DNA from: Ichthyophis bannanicus
Taxonomy: Eukaryota > Chordata > Amphibia > Gymnophiona > Ichthyophiidae
DNA length: 64,000 nucleotides
Reading direction: 5' to 3'
Assembly: GCA_033557465.1 (NCBI GenBank)
Contig: CM066034.1
Location: 413,022,159-413,086,158, forward strand
The notes below the pieces were generated by a model. That model did no database searches and was not told where the DNA came from. It was given only the letters and a program-made list of their open reading frames with translations. Shown here piece after piece: positions 44,741 through 56,373 of the stretch; the stretch's first letter is position 1, and each line of letters starts with the position of its first letter. The translations under genes and the position numbers were made by a program.

Positions 44741-46387
44741 ATAATTTCTGTGAAACTTAGTTATCATCTAAACATTTCTCACTATTTGTGGCCTAAAATT
44801 ACGCTGTTGAGAGAGGGACCCTCATTAGATGCAGCTGGTGGTGCTTCCGGCATTCAGCTCAAGATTCTCAGCAAGTGATTCTGAGCTGTTGTGACTGCAA
44901 GGAATTGTACTTCAAATCAGATGGGTTCTCTGACTCCCAGCATGGAGATCACCTGTCTGATTCGACAGAGCTATGCTTATGTCAAGGCCCTAACAGTGCT
45001 GGATCCAGGTTCCAGCAGCGGCACCACAGCTTCCAAGAGGCCCAATCATATTGTTGGGGTGAGTACTAGGGAGGGGGGCTCCTCTCCCCAAGAAAGCTTT
45101 CCTGTACCTCAGGAGAGTAGGACTGCTGGCATCGAGGGAACATCCAGTGAGGTGAGTGAAGGGTGGCTCTGCTAAGTTCGGAGACTCGAGGAGAACCAAC
45201 CAATCGGTCTAGCAGGAAGGAGGCAGAGGCCCTAAAACCAATGAGTTGGGAAAGGGCAGCATTCCAGAAGATCTACAAAATGCCCTAAGAGAACCCAGGC
45301 CACACATATCAATTGATTGGAATATGAGGGTAGAGGCCTAGGAAGCACAAAGCACAGGAACATTTGAGGATGTGTTCTTGACCAGTGAATGACTACACCA
45401 GGTGAGTTAAAACTACCAGATTTTACTCCCATCATGGAAAGCAAACTTGACAACATAAGACTGGCCCTAATGACTAATGAAGATCCAAGCCTTGGCAGCC
45501 TGGTATGTCTGTAGCCTAGAACTAGACCAGCACTTCATCACCAGCAGCCTGGGTAAACAGCATATCTGTGGAGGGAGCTTGGGTTTCTGCAATAAGAAGG
45601 AAATCAACCTTCCCAATATGCCTGTCCTCCCAGAGCTTAAAAGAGACCCCTGGATAGAACCAGGCTGTCCAGGTTGCAAAAAGCTTAAGAGCTGATTGTG
45701 AGCTGAGATATTAATTGGGTGTCAAGTGTGGAAAACATGGAGAGTAGCCTACCCTACCAATAAGGGGTGTGGTACAGCTCAAGAGGAAAGAAAGTGTCCA
45801 TGATGAAATATATAACTATATGAGACCAGAACCCATCTTTACAGTATACAGTAGAGATAATGAATTAGTGAAGGCCATCATCAGTGCACCATACCACCAG
45901 TGGCAGATTGGAGGGTCCATAAGGAAGTATGAAGTCCTCATCATCAGAGGAGATAATGAACCTAGGTTATTCTGTGAACAAGATCTTGCCAGGAGGAGGC
46001 TTGGTCAGGAAGCCAGACCATCACTGGCATAGTGCTTGAGCCATGATCAAAACAGACATTATCTGAATGACTACTAAACTGACTTACTTTAAGCACTGAG
46101 TCCTTCTTCTCCTCCCATTGTTTTTTTATATGTTATATGTGTGTCTGCCTGTGGTTTAATGCAGGTATTCACCACACCTAGCAGATGGCAGAGGTGATGT
46201 AACTGGCTGCAGTGACAATTTATAATTTACTTCATCTACTGAACACAGAGTTTCAGTCCACTCTGCATTCAAATGATTTAATTATGTTGGTTGTTGCCTT
46301 AGTAAATAAAGTAATAGTAGGACAGAGGGACATTGCTGATGATTAGTGGCTACTAGTTTTCCCACAGGAAAGCCACAGATCTTACTG
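44741..46387. other. No recognised gene
   Basis: Short open frames (44875-45175, 45477-45695, 45769-46032) have no domain I recognise. 46130-46330 is AT-rich. I see no repeat family with confidence. Confidence 0.4.
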
Positions 46388-46600
46388 AAACATAAAATAT
46401 GATGGTAAATAAGGATGTTGTGGCCTATCTAGTTGGCTAGTATTATTCATGGGACAGTCCCAATGCTTTCTGGCTTTCCTCTCACTCCTTCATAAATAGG
46501 AATCCTCCGTGCTCATTTCAGACTTTTTTTTAAAATTGAGTTACAGATTTTGTACAAACTCAACCCCTTTTCCATAAGGAAACATTTTCTGATTTCAGTA
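46388..46600 (-). mobile_element. Old CR1 3' end
   Basis: 'cataaaatatgatggtaaat' and 'tggcctatctagttggctag' correspond in reverse to an older CR1 3' UTR. The protein-equivalent region 'cataaggaaacattttctga' follows. It is strongly diverged. Confidence 0.55.
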
Positions 46601-46866
46601 ATGCAGTTATCTGCCATTTTTTGGCTTGTATTTGATGCAAGATTGTGGACACATGGCTGCCTTAACTTTTCATCTAATCTTACTGATGAAACTCAGCTTA
46701 CACCGTTCATGCATTTAAGAGCAGCACTTCTCTGGGGAATCAAAATTTGTTTCCCTTTGAAGAATTCAGTTAGTAGTTTTTGAAGTACTGCTACTAGCAT
46801 GCTTCTTTTCTATTATATTTTAAGGAGAGTAGGGGATATTGTATTGTTTATTGAAGTTTAACTCTG

Positions 46867-47040
46867 GATATTCAATGCTGGAGCCATATCCGACCACCGG
46901 CATTGAATATCTATGTTGGCTGCAGAACCCAGAAGCTAACCAGGCAGCAGCAACACTGAGCATTTGCTGCACCTTACTTTAGCCCCATATTGCTGACCAG
47001 GTAGCGGCTCAATATCACCGCTGCCTGGTTAGTGACAGGT
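46867..47040. repeat. Hairpin-bearing MITE-like segment
   Basis: Arms GATATTCAATGCTGG (46867-46881) and CCGGCATTGAATATC (46897-46911) are inverted with one mismatch. A second weaker inverted pair surrounds 'ctcaatatcaccgctgcctg' near 47010. The family is unassigned. Confidence 0.55.
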
Positions 47041-47148
47041 GCCACAATGGAATGACCCCGTAACTCCTTGATGCTAAGCAATTATCATTGGGGCGTGTTG
47101 CGGCAGCATCTGCGGATATTCAGCAGAAATAACCATGTTAATGCTGCT

Positions 47149-47440
47149 CTTTTGAAAAGAAAGCCTCATCGGAGGCGTGCAAGAAGCATGAAGGAGCGGG
47201 AGATCAGCAGCACACATCGGAGCGTGAGCGCAGGAGCTCCTCCTTCACTCCCGTAGCCACCAATCCATTGCTTGCAATTTCTTTTGAAAAGGAAGCCTCA
47301 TCAGAGGTGTGCATGAAGCGCGAAGGAGCGTGAGATCAGTAGCACACATCAGAGGGTGAGAGCAGGAGCTCCTCCTTCACTCCCCATAGCCACCAATCCA
47401 TTGCCTGCAATTTGTTTTGAAAAGAAAGCCTTATCGGAGG
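47149..47440. repeat. Tandem repeat of about 132 bp, 2.3 copies
   Basis: Units start CTTTTGAAAAGAAAGCCTCA at 47149, 47281 and 47414 (the third is partial). Each contains 'agcaggagctcctccttcac' or a close variant. The repeat sits upstream of the L2 coding region and could be a promoter array, as in other LINE 5' UTRs. Confidence 0.85.
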
Positions 47441-47964
47441 CACGCCTGCGTCTGAGGGCCTCGCTAGAGGGCCCTTTGGCGTGGCCCTTAGTTGGGAGTC
47501 CGTGGCGAAAACATCTCAAATAAACAGCATTTCAGAATTTTGAAGTCCCTTAATATCTTCAACCCAGAACCAGAAACAATCACACCAATAAACAAGACCT
47601 ACCCCTCCTTTCAACGCGTCTATGCAAGATCTAATCCAGTCTCTACCAGCAACATCTACGGCGGATCAATGCCATAAACCCTTACTGCATAGAAGTAAGT
47701 TATCAACTTTACCGAAACAACCCAGACAATAAGTCTACTCACACTATCATTTTATTTACAGGCTAACCTAACCTTGTGTATTCAAACAATCTGCAGTCTC
47801 ACCCTCCCTCCCTCCCCTTGGATTACTGGACCCTCTATTGTACTTGCTCAAATTATCTTAATATCTAAAGCTCTCCACCATTGTTTGCAACTGCAGAATG
47901 TAACATTTGTGTGCCAATCTATAATATTCTGAAACATTGCTGCCACTTATTCTTATTTGTTATA

Positions 47965-48180
47965 TGAGAAACTGTTATGTTTATGTTTATTTCGAGACTT
48001 GATATACTGCCCCCCCATTACATCGGGGCGGTTTACAATATTATTAGGAGACAAAAAGGAAATAGAAAAGAAAAGGAACTACAAATTCATGTACAGGATA
48101 GAAAGAGAAAGCGATAGACAATCATACATATTCAGGAAGGGTATAGGCCCTAATACCCTAGAGAGCAACACTCTCCATTA
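47965..48180 (-). mobile_element. L2 tail nested near the L2 5' region
   Basis: 'tttatttcgagacttgatat' then 'catcggggcggtttacaat' is a reversed L2 3' end. The right boundary is uncertain. Confidence 0.6.
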
Positions 48181-48317
48181 CTAGCGATTCACTTACCCAA
48201 CTACATAGAAACAATCCATAGATTTACGATATCAGACTTTTCACAAATCTTTATCATATCCTAATATATCTGAAACCATTCTTATTCAAGATCCCCACCC
48301 TACCCTTCTAATCTTAA

Positions 48318-48652
48318 TCAAGGCGGGATAGAGGTGATACACTCGTATGATTGAGAGCCTCTTTCAATTGAAAGCAAGTTCTGCTACGAGGGGACATGGG
48401 ATGAGGGTGAAGGGAGATAGATTCAGGAGTGATATGCGGAAATATTTCTTTACGGAAAGAGTAGTGGATCCATGGAATAGTCTCCCAGTGGAGGTGGTAG
48501 AGATGAGGACAGTAACTGAATTCAAAAAAGCATGGGACCAACACAGAGGATCTCTAAAGGTAAAAAGTGGACTGTTGTAGTTGTTGATATGGAAGGACAG
48601 ACTAGATAGGCCATGTGGTCTTTTTCTGTCATCATGTTTCTATGTTTCTAAT
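48318..48652 (+). mobile_element. CR1-A 3' end nested in L2
   Basis: Encodes the last part of CR1-A ORF2 (SLFQLKASSATRGHGMRVKG, KYFFTERVVDPWNSLPVEVV) and the 3' UTR ending 'catgtttctatgtttcta'. It has an internal deletion near its start relative to 7860-7940. Confidence 0.85.
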
Positions 48653-49767
48653 TGTTTCACATCTGCAGCCCTGCACCGGTTCTTCCCTTCAATACAGATT
48701 TCCACAAGCAGAACCAAACATGACAACCCCAAACTTAACAAAGACCAGGATACTCTGCCTCTGCTACCTCATAATCACCTTTTCTGCATTAATCCAGAGT
48801 CTAAACCCCTCATACTCATACTCTATCCCAATAATATACAATCCAAACCGCCACATATATGCACCTTCATTCTTCAATTCCGTGTATAGCCAAAAACCAA
48901 ACCACACCAGACTAATTAACATAAAGATAACCGCAAACCCTCCTCCAGCTCCAAAACCATTACTACTCAAAACTAAACATATCACATGCTTTCTTGTCAA
49001 TGCTAGATCGATGAGAAACAAACTACCTGTCTTCCAGGACCTCCTATCTGACCATACTCCTGATATTGTCTTCATAACAGAAACTTGGCTAACTGACATG
49101 GACACTATTCTAATTAACTAATTAAAGTCTCCCGGATATGAAATCTTCCATATATACAGGTCATCCAAAAGAGGAGGAGGAGTCCTCATTATACTGAAAG
49201 ATTCCCTGAAGGCATCCTTAATATCCTCAGACAACATAGCTAACGTAGACACCCTCACCATAAAAATAAACCAATACCGCATATGCCTAGCCTACAGACT
49301 GCGCGATCCTAAACCTGACAACTTGGACATCCTAATGGAACAACTTGGATCCTCCACTGACAAAAACACCCTTATCCTTTTAAGCGACTTCAACTTACCA
49401 TTATTGTCTAATACTCACATAACATCCTTCTTCAACTCCATTGAAGATATGGATCACTGCCAAATCATCAATACACACACATACACAAAAGGTAATACGC
49501 TAGACCTTATTTTCTTGCTCAGCTCCCTCCATACTGCTTACAACCCTACATCGCTAGAAATCCACCCCGTCCCCTGGTCCGACCATCATATAAAATTCAA
49601 ACTACCCTTTTTTGACAGTCTTCAAAACACGACAGCATACTCACCCCACCACAGTAGATTCGAAAAATTAAACAAAGAAGAATTATTGGATCAAATTATA
49701 CCACATCTGAGCCAAGACCCCTCAAACCTTGATGACACTATAACAAACTGGAATAACATAATATCAT

Positions 49768-49898
49768 GTTCCCTGTAAAATAGTTATTTCCAAGTTATAA
49801 TGCCCTGTTCAATGTAATTTCAGTTTGTTCAATGTAAACCGCACTGATGCAGAATAGCGCGGTATATAAGAGAATGTAAATAAATAAATAAAATAAAT
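49768..49898 (+). mobile_element. Short L2-tail element, copy 2
   Basis: Nearly identical to 32577-32700, starting at the same GTTCCCTGTAAAATAGTTA and ending in TAAA repeats. It interrupts the host L2 between the endonuclease and the linker. Confidence 0.82.
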
Positions 49899-51729
49899 AA
49901 ATCTAAAGCAGCTATACCCATATTAAATCATGTCTAATCAACAAGGAAAAACAAAAATGCTCCATGGTTCCATCCTGAACTAAGATGTCCAAAAGCTGAA
50001 CTGCGTAAAGCTGAATGCAAATGGCAACACACCAAATCTATAGCACTTGAATCTAGCTACTTAAACATCCTTAAAATATACAGGAAAACCATTAATGATG
50101 CAAAAAAAAAAAACCCTACTACTCCAGACTATTAACCAACTCAATTAACAGACCTAGAGAACTCTTTAGTATAGTCCAATCATTAACAAATACCTCTTCC
50201 AACTTAAACTTAACTGAAAACTCGGTATCTCCACAGATCCTAGCTGAACTATATTGAAGATCACCCTCCCCATCACATCCCCTGGTCCAACTTCTATCCC
50301 AACTTCAAAAGACGCACTCAAAAACATCATTACCATGTTAAACACTACCACTTCATACCTTGACCCCTGTCCAGTAAACTGGATTAAAACAACCTTACCT
50401 GAACTATCATCCTTCATCATTCCCATTATTAACCTCTCCCTCAATCATGGGTATTTTATCACCCTTAAACATGCACAAATCTGCCCTATACTGAAAAATA
50501 ATACAGCTGACAAAAACTCCCCCTCCTCCTACAGACCTATTTCAAGCCTCCCATTTATGGCAAAACTAATGGAAAAAATAGTCCAAACCCAACTCCAGGA
50601 CCACATTGACTCCTCAGCCCCATTGGACAAACACCAATATGGTTTCCGTCCCTATCATGGAGTTGAAACGCTTCTTACAATATTCATTGACACACTTACA
50701 CGAGGTATCGATGATCCTAAGCAGGCATTTATTCTCATATTTCTGGACATTTCCGCAGCCTTTGACAGTGCAAATCATCAATTAATGTTAACAAGGCTCT
50801 ACCAGATAGGAATCAATGAAACAGTTCTAAAATGGTTCTATTCATACCTTTCTGACAGAACACAAGCTGTAAGAATTGATCAACAAACATCAACACCATA
50901 CAAACAAGGATAAGGTCTCCCCTAGGGTTCTACCTTCTCAGCCCTTCTTTTTAATATCTATCTTCAACCCATCTGTGCTATCTTCAAATGTTTCTGCATA
51001 AATTATCACATTTACACGGATGACATGTTTTACCTACCATTTAACATTTCAAACTCACCAATCCAATTACTCTCTGACTGCTTCAATGAAATATTACAAT
51101 GGCTCAAGAACCACAACCTTTACACTAATTTATCTAAAACAGATGCAATGTATGTCACTAGAAACCAGAGCTTTGCCCCCCCCCCCCCATTTTTCATTAG
51201 GCTCCAGAATATTAATATCATAGTAAAAAATGAGGTTAAATGCTTAGGAGTCATTATCGATCAGTATGGCATTCCATATAAAACACACAACTGAAAAGAT
51301 ATTTTATAAACTCAAACTCTTAAAACATCTCCGTCCTCTGCTCCACCTCCATGACTTTAAATCTGTTATCCAGACTATTATTACTCCTCATTTTGACTTT
51401 GCCAATATTACCCTACAAGGCATTACAAAACAGAATCTAAGAAGGCTACAACTGGCCCAAAATGTAGCAACTAGAATAACCATGAATGTCAACACACTGG
51501 AACACATCACCCCCACACTGTCTACACTACACTGCCTACCTATTCAAAGCCGTATAATCTATAAAACTCAAGTTTCAACCTTCAAACTAATCAATAACGT
51601 TGCCCCTTCATTTTTTTCCACACTAATCTCACAGGAATCATCCAGCCGAAATCAACGGAACATTAACAAAAATAAACTTCTTATACCAACGGATTTCAGG
51701 AAATCCAGAAAGTTAACAAGCAACAAGGT

Positions 51730-53138
51730 TTTATTTATTTATTTTATTTATTTAAAAGGAGTTATATACTGCTTTGTCCTGAAATCAAAGTGGTTTACAC
51801 TTCAAACAATCAATGATCAGTGTCAGTAGGGGTAGGCATGCAGTGTTAACACGTGTGGGTATTTGTGTGAGTGACGGGGATGATTTCATGATGTGCTATT
51901 TACAGGATGAGCTATGTACAAGGGGTTATATACAGGAAGGGTAACATCACGTTTTAACAACTTGAACAGACTTGTAACTTCATACTCATTTTACAAGGAA
52001 TATTCAATTGTAAATTGAAACATTGCATTTCAAAGTCTTAAACTGTCTTGTAATTTCCTTCAGTACAATTGGGATTAGTGGTCTTCATTATAATGTTCAA
52101 TGAATAAGGTGGTCTTGAGTAACTTGTGGAAGTCTTTTAAATCATTTGTGGATTGTAGCTTTTCCGGAAGTGCATTCCAAATAGTAGGGGCAGCAAGGGA
52201 GAAAGCCCGCATGGATGTGGATTTATTGTTTTTTGTGAATAAACTAGGAGTTGGTATTGTGTTTTTAGTGCTGTTCCTGTCCGGTCTTTTTATTGTTTTG
52301 GTTCCGATGAGCTGTTGAAGTATTCCTGCTGACATGTTCTTTTTGATCTTGAAGATTGTGAGCGCTGATTTATATTTTGCTTGTGAGGAGATTGGTAGCC
52401 AATGCAGATCTTGTAGTATAGGAGTTATATGGTCTTGTAGTGAAGCTACTACTACTGCTACTACTATTGAGCATTTATATGAGCGCTACTAGTTGTACGC
52501 AGTGCTGTACAGAAATGTAAGAGAGACAGTCCCTGCTCGTCAGAGCTTACAATCTAGTCAAGACAAAACACACAGAGCAACAATCTAGTCAGGGCAAAAA
52601 ATACAAACATGGCTCTTATAATCTAGTCAAAACAAAGCACAGAAGCGCCAAAGCACAGAAGCGCCAGCAATAATGCGGACAGCAGTGTTTTGGACAATTT
52701 GAAGGGGTCGAGTGGATTGTTTGGGTAGGTCTTGGAAGAGGAGATTACAATAGTCTAGCACAGGTGTGATGATTGCCTGGCATACCATATGGAAGTGCTC
52801 TTTGCTGAGCAGAGGTTTTAGTCTTCCAAGCATTGCTAGATTGAAGAAGGCTGTTTTGGATGTTTTGTTAATGTGTGCCTGAAGAGTAAATTGTTTGTCT
52901 GGTATCACTCCAAGATACCGAACTTCATCTTTTACATTGATTGGTGTATTTGATATGTTGATGGTAGTAGGAGGAGAGAATGTGGAATCCCTTGTGATGA
53001 CGATTGCTTCAGATTTTTTTATGTTGATTTTTAAATTGTTTGTAAGCCATGTCATTATTTCGTGAATGCAGATTGATATATCTGTATAGTCTGGGGCATC
53101 CAGGTGGATTGGAGTATATGCCATGATATCGTAGGCAT
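51730..53138 (-). mobile_element. Antisense L2 nested in the sense L2
   Basis: The reversed TAAA tail is at 51730-51757, and 'gtggtttacacttcaaacaa' follows. The C-terminal block lies at 52335-52075 (RAFSLAAPTIWNALPEKLQS). RT C-half is at 53138-52640 (KSEAIVITRDSTF, VRYLGVIPDKQF, VLDYCNLLFQDL). It is 5'-truncated within the RT after motif C. The host L2 resumes at 53139. Confidence 0.88.
52447..52665 (-). mobile_element. TAG-tailed L2 3' end nested in antisense L2
   Basis: A triplet run at 52447-52470, then 'gcagtgctgtacagaaatg' and 'cagagcttacaatctagtc', matches the 3' UTR of the L2 at 35982. 'aagcacagaagcgcca' is doubled at its right edge. This is third-level nesting. Confidence 0.85.
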
Positions 53139-53705
53139 ATCCCACATTTCACCTATCCTCTGGAATGACCTCCCAGACAGCCTTAGGGAAATAAATGATC
53201 TATACATATTCCGTAAAAAACTTAAAACACACCTCTTCACACTCCACTTTGATACCCAAACAGATACACCAGACACATCCCATTACTGCACATTAACTCT
53301 GCCTCCACACAAAGCAATAAACTGCTTCTTCTAAGACCTTTCCATTCAGATAGTTAACTAACTCACTCCTATGATCTCTCTTTACAGTATTGACTATCAC
53401 TATACATAGTTGTTTTATGGTTCCAGTTCAATGAATCCTGTTCTACTGTACATAGTTTATATTGTTCTATGTAACTGGATATGTACTTGTTCACGCTGTA
53501 CTTATTCCTACTGTTGTTGTTAATTGTAAACCATGCTTGATCCTATGGAAAACGCGGTATAGAAATTTTCAATAAATAAATAAAATAAATAGCCAGCTCA
53601 ACAGCATTTACATGGTTTGCAAGTCTGCAAACTGTGCAAATGATTTGGAATATCCCACCCTAAATTTTTCTGAATGAAATCATCTTAGGTTATAACTAAG
53701 AAATG

Positions 53706-55264
53706 GGGGCAAGAAGGCGGCAGGGTGTGTCTGCGGTTGAGACACTCCGCACGTACCTTTCCTGCACAGCAGTTTTGGCAGTTCCTTGGAGGTGAGGGGA
53801 CGGCGGAAGCGCAAGCAGGTCAGCCTACCCTCGGGCTTGGCCTCCAGTAATACCCCCGGGCAGTTGACTTTGGCGGCGTGTTGGAGCGGCGTCTTCAACA
53901 GAGTGTCCGACGGAGTCTCCGGGTGAGGTTTTGCCGGCTCTGAGTGCTTCTTGGATTTGGTTATCCCCTGAACAGCGTGCTCCCCCGCCTCGACCTGGAG
54001 GTAGATTGCCAGTTATCGGAGTGCTCCCTCCCGGTTTACCAATGAGTTCACCGGTGAGAGGGAGTGAAGAGGGCTCTGGAGAGGCGATGGATGCCTTTTT
54101 CCTTCTTGTTTGGCTGCACTGGCCGTTGGAGGCCAAGGACAATCGGTGCCTCATGTTGGAGGTGATGCAACTGTGAGTGTGGGACTTGGCTCAACTCCAG
54201 GCCTGGGAGGCTTGATTAAACCCACTGTAGTAAGTTTAGATGCACTGTGGGATGCGGTGGCGATGATGAATGCTTCTCTACAGACAGTTATAGATACTGT
54301 AAATGCTGATATGATTTCCTTAAGAAATGTTGTTTCTGAGGCCAAAAGAATCGAGGAGGAACAGGCTGGGCATCTGACCAGTGTTGAAGCAGAGCTGGAG
54401 CATCTTTGAGGACTATGTGCAGCCCAAATTAAGGACAAAACTTTGCTATCTAGGAAGGCTGAATTTTTGGAGAATCAAGTTCATAGAAATAATTTGAGAT
54501 TGTTGAATTTTCCTAAATCTCCTCTTATGTCTGCTTTAGAGATAGCTCACAAATATTTCCAGAAGGTGCTTAAACTTCCTGGAGATAATCTGCCTCCCAT
54601 CATGAGAGCACAGTATTTGTCTTTGGGCCCTAGCTCTCGTGGGTCCGGTTCTGAGAATCCGCTCCAGGGTACCGGGGACCTTACTGCGTTCTTGGAAGAT
54701 TCTCTGGAGACAGTGACTGGCTGGACAACTTTGCTAGTGACCCTGGCTCTTGAGCCGGATAAGTCTTTGGTTCTTCGGGTTTTCTTTAGGATTTTCAATG
54801 TACCTTTTCTAGGCTCTAAAGTTTATATGTTTCCTGATCTTTCTAGGGTTACCCAATTGAGGAGGAAAGAATTCCTGGGTCTTAGATATAGAGTCCTTTC
54901 CCTAGGGGGAAGTTTTGTTTTATGGTTTCCTTCTCGTTGTATAATTACTTATAAAGAAAATGTTTTTCTATTTTTTGAGCCTAGTCAGCTATTGGAGTTC
55001 CTGGTAGCTAGGGAAGAAATTGTTGTGAATACCGCATGGCTGACGTATAAGTCTCGTTCCTGTTTTTATTTTTCTTATTTCCTTAAATGATTTTTCCTGA
55101 AGCCCCCAGTGATTTCCTAAATATTGTGGTCTAAATATGATGAAAATGTTGTTTCCTTTGTTTAATTCCTTTAATTGTTGCCTATTGGATGTATCATCTT
55201 GTGTTTTGTCATTCCTGTGTACTTGAATGATGAGGAATAAAAATTCTTTAAAAAGAAAAAAAAA
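53706..55264 (+). mobile_element. HAL1-like element: L1-type 5' UTR, ORF1 and poly(A), no ORF2
   Basis: A complete unit bounded by a 9-bp duplication TAAGAAATG at 53697-53705 and 55265-55273. It starts GGGGGCAAGAAGGCGGCAGG, typical of L1-like 5' ends. It encodes one ORF1-type protein and closes with a 3' UTR, AATAAAAATTC and an A-rich tail at 55236-55264. No endonuclease or RT exists between ORF1 and the tail. Mammalian HAL1 elements have this layout; they use L1 proteins supplied in trans. Confidence 0.8.
54042..55090 (+). pseudogene. L1-type ORF1 protein, broken
   Basis: A likely start is ATG 54042 (MSSPVRGSEEGSGEAMDAFF). A frameshift near 54110-54176 moves to the frame MNASLQTVIDTVNADMISLR, a coiled coil. 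A TGA at 54407 interrupts it. Then FLENQVHRNNLRLLNFPKS begins the RRM-like part, followed by VYMFPDLSRVTQLRRKEFLG and LGGSFVLWFPSRCIITYKEN, ending at 55090. The order coiled coil, RRM, basic C-terminal domain matches L1 ORF1p. Confidence 0.8.
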
Positions 55265-55273
55265 TAAGAAATG

Positions 55274-55727
55274 AAACAGCTTTCTGCAATGATATGCTTA
55301 TCCCATGGCTATATGACTATCAGAGATAGTCTTTGGCCTCTGAGAATATCATAGAATAGTGGCGCTGGAAAGGACCTTAGCTACTTTCATACTATTAATT
55401 ACTTATGTGCCTTATATTTCTAGACCTTGCTAATTACATTTTAAGTGTTAAGTTTGCATTTACATTAAAAGGAAACAAAGGGACAGACAATCTCCACTAA
55501 CAGCAAGCATCTAGAGAGCAGAGAAAAATCACAGCCACACAACAGAGATCTTCTATCTGGGCAATTCTGGGTCTTCAATAAATTGGCTAGATAGATCTCT
55601 TTTGTGTGGATGTGGTTTTTCTCCACTCTTTTTTTTTTTGGTGCATTTACATAAACACATCAGATTATATTACATAAATATTTATACATATTATAATTAT
55701 TGATTCAAGTTGATTGATGTCACCGTG
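55274..55727. other. No gene; possible CR1 relic
   Basis: 'atcatagaatagtggcgctg' with 'gaaaggaccttag' at 55348-55380 resembles the amniote-type CR1 3' end. The rest is unassigned AT-rich sequence. Confidence 0.35.
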
Positions 55728-56373
55728 GGCCCGATTCTGACATAGACATGTCGGCCCTCTGTGCGCCCTGTCAGAACTGGACACACAGAGGAAGCCGGGA
55801 TTCTGATCCCACGGGGCACATCTAGCTCCACGGGATTAGAATCGCGACCAGGTCTGTATGTGCAGTCTGGGACCCTGATTCAGTCCGGCCTGCATGTTCA
55901 GGCCTTGCTCAGATAGCTCAGTCAGGGTTGCTCAATGGAGCCACGGCGCCATGGTGTCTGGTTGCCATGGTACCGTGGCTCCAGTGAAAAGCCGCAATCC
56001 CTGGCCACCGGCTCCAAAGCTGCTTTCCCTGCAGCCTGATCCCCAATCTGGCCTCCTAAGGCCAGGGTCAGGCTGCGGGGAATGTCCTCTGCCCCCCTGC
56101 CCTTTTTGCACCCCAGGCCCACTGTCCCCCGCCGACTAGAGGAACTTATTCCACCTCCGAGGTGGAATAAGTTCCACGTTCAAGCCGCTGGCCCCAGACG
56201 TACAGGGCCGGCATTGGAACCGGCCCTGTACATCCGAGGCCAACGACTGTCCACTGCCTGCCCTAACGCTGCCCCCCGATCCGCCCCTTTCCCACCCCCC
56301 GTCTACTGCCGGGATCAGGAAAGGGCCCGAATAGTGGGGATGGACGTGCCTCGGAATGACTCCCTATGTGTAT
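55728..56373. mobile_element. Triple-hairpin GC-rich element
   Basis: Contains three separate hairpins. 55937-55954 with 55965-55982 (18-bp arms, two mismatches). 56141-56156 with 56160-56175 (16 bp, exact). 56200-56211 with 56220-56231 (12 bp, exact). The ends 'gggcccgattctgac' and 'ggaatgactccc' are weakly inverted. The right end 'cgaatagtggggatgga' is related to the hairpin at 63687-63743. The GC content is much higher than in neighbours. Confidence 0.6.

Larger units (their letters stand above)
48720..53290 (+). pseudogene. L2 ORF (endonuclease and RT), broken
   Basis: APE endonuclease: CFLVNARSMRNKLPVFQDLL and FITETWLTD (49000-49110), SDFNLPLLSN (49385), SDHHIKFKLPF. Linker: APWFHPELRCPKAELRKAE (49950). 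RT: CPVNWIKTTLPELSSFII, SYRPISSLPFMAKLMEKIVQ, QYGFRPYHGVETLL, IFLDISAAFDSANHQLML (motif A) and YTDDMFYLPF (motif C, about 51016). The C-terminal block LHCLPIQSRIIYKTQ is at 51530 and, after the nested L2, ISPILWNDLPDSLREINDL at 53145. Stops occur at 49120, 50256 and 50912. Confidence 0.88.
47149..53590 (+). mobile_element. Long L2-clade LINE riddled with insertions
   Basis: A putative 5' UTR with tandem repeats (47149-47440), then leader sequence, ORF from about 48720, and a 3' end with 'ctatggaaaacgcggtatag' and AATAAATAAATAAAAT at 53568-53590. Insertions at about 47965-48180, 48318-48652, 49768-49898 and 51730-53138 (itself carrying 52447-52665) interrupt it. Coding and 3' portions are firm; joining the 5' repeats to this L2 is inference from position. 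Confidence 0.8.

Noticed and set aside
45477..46032. Two adjacent plus frames of 72 and 87 codons
   Set aside because: They show no motif, no compositional sign of coding, and no splice or promoter evidence.
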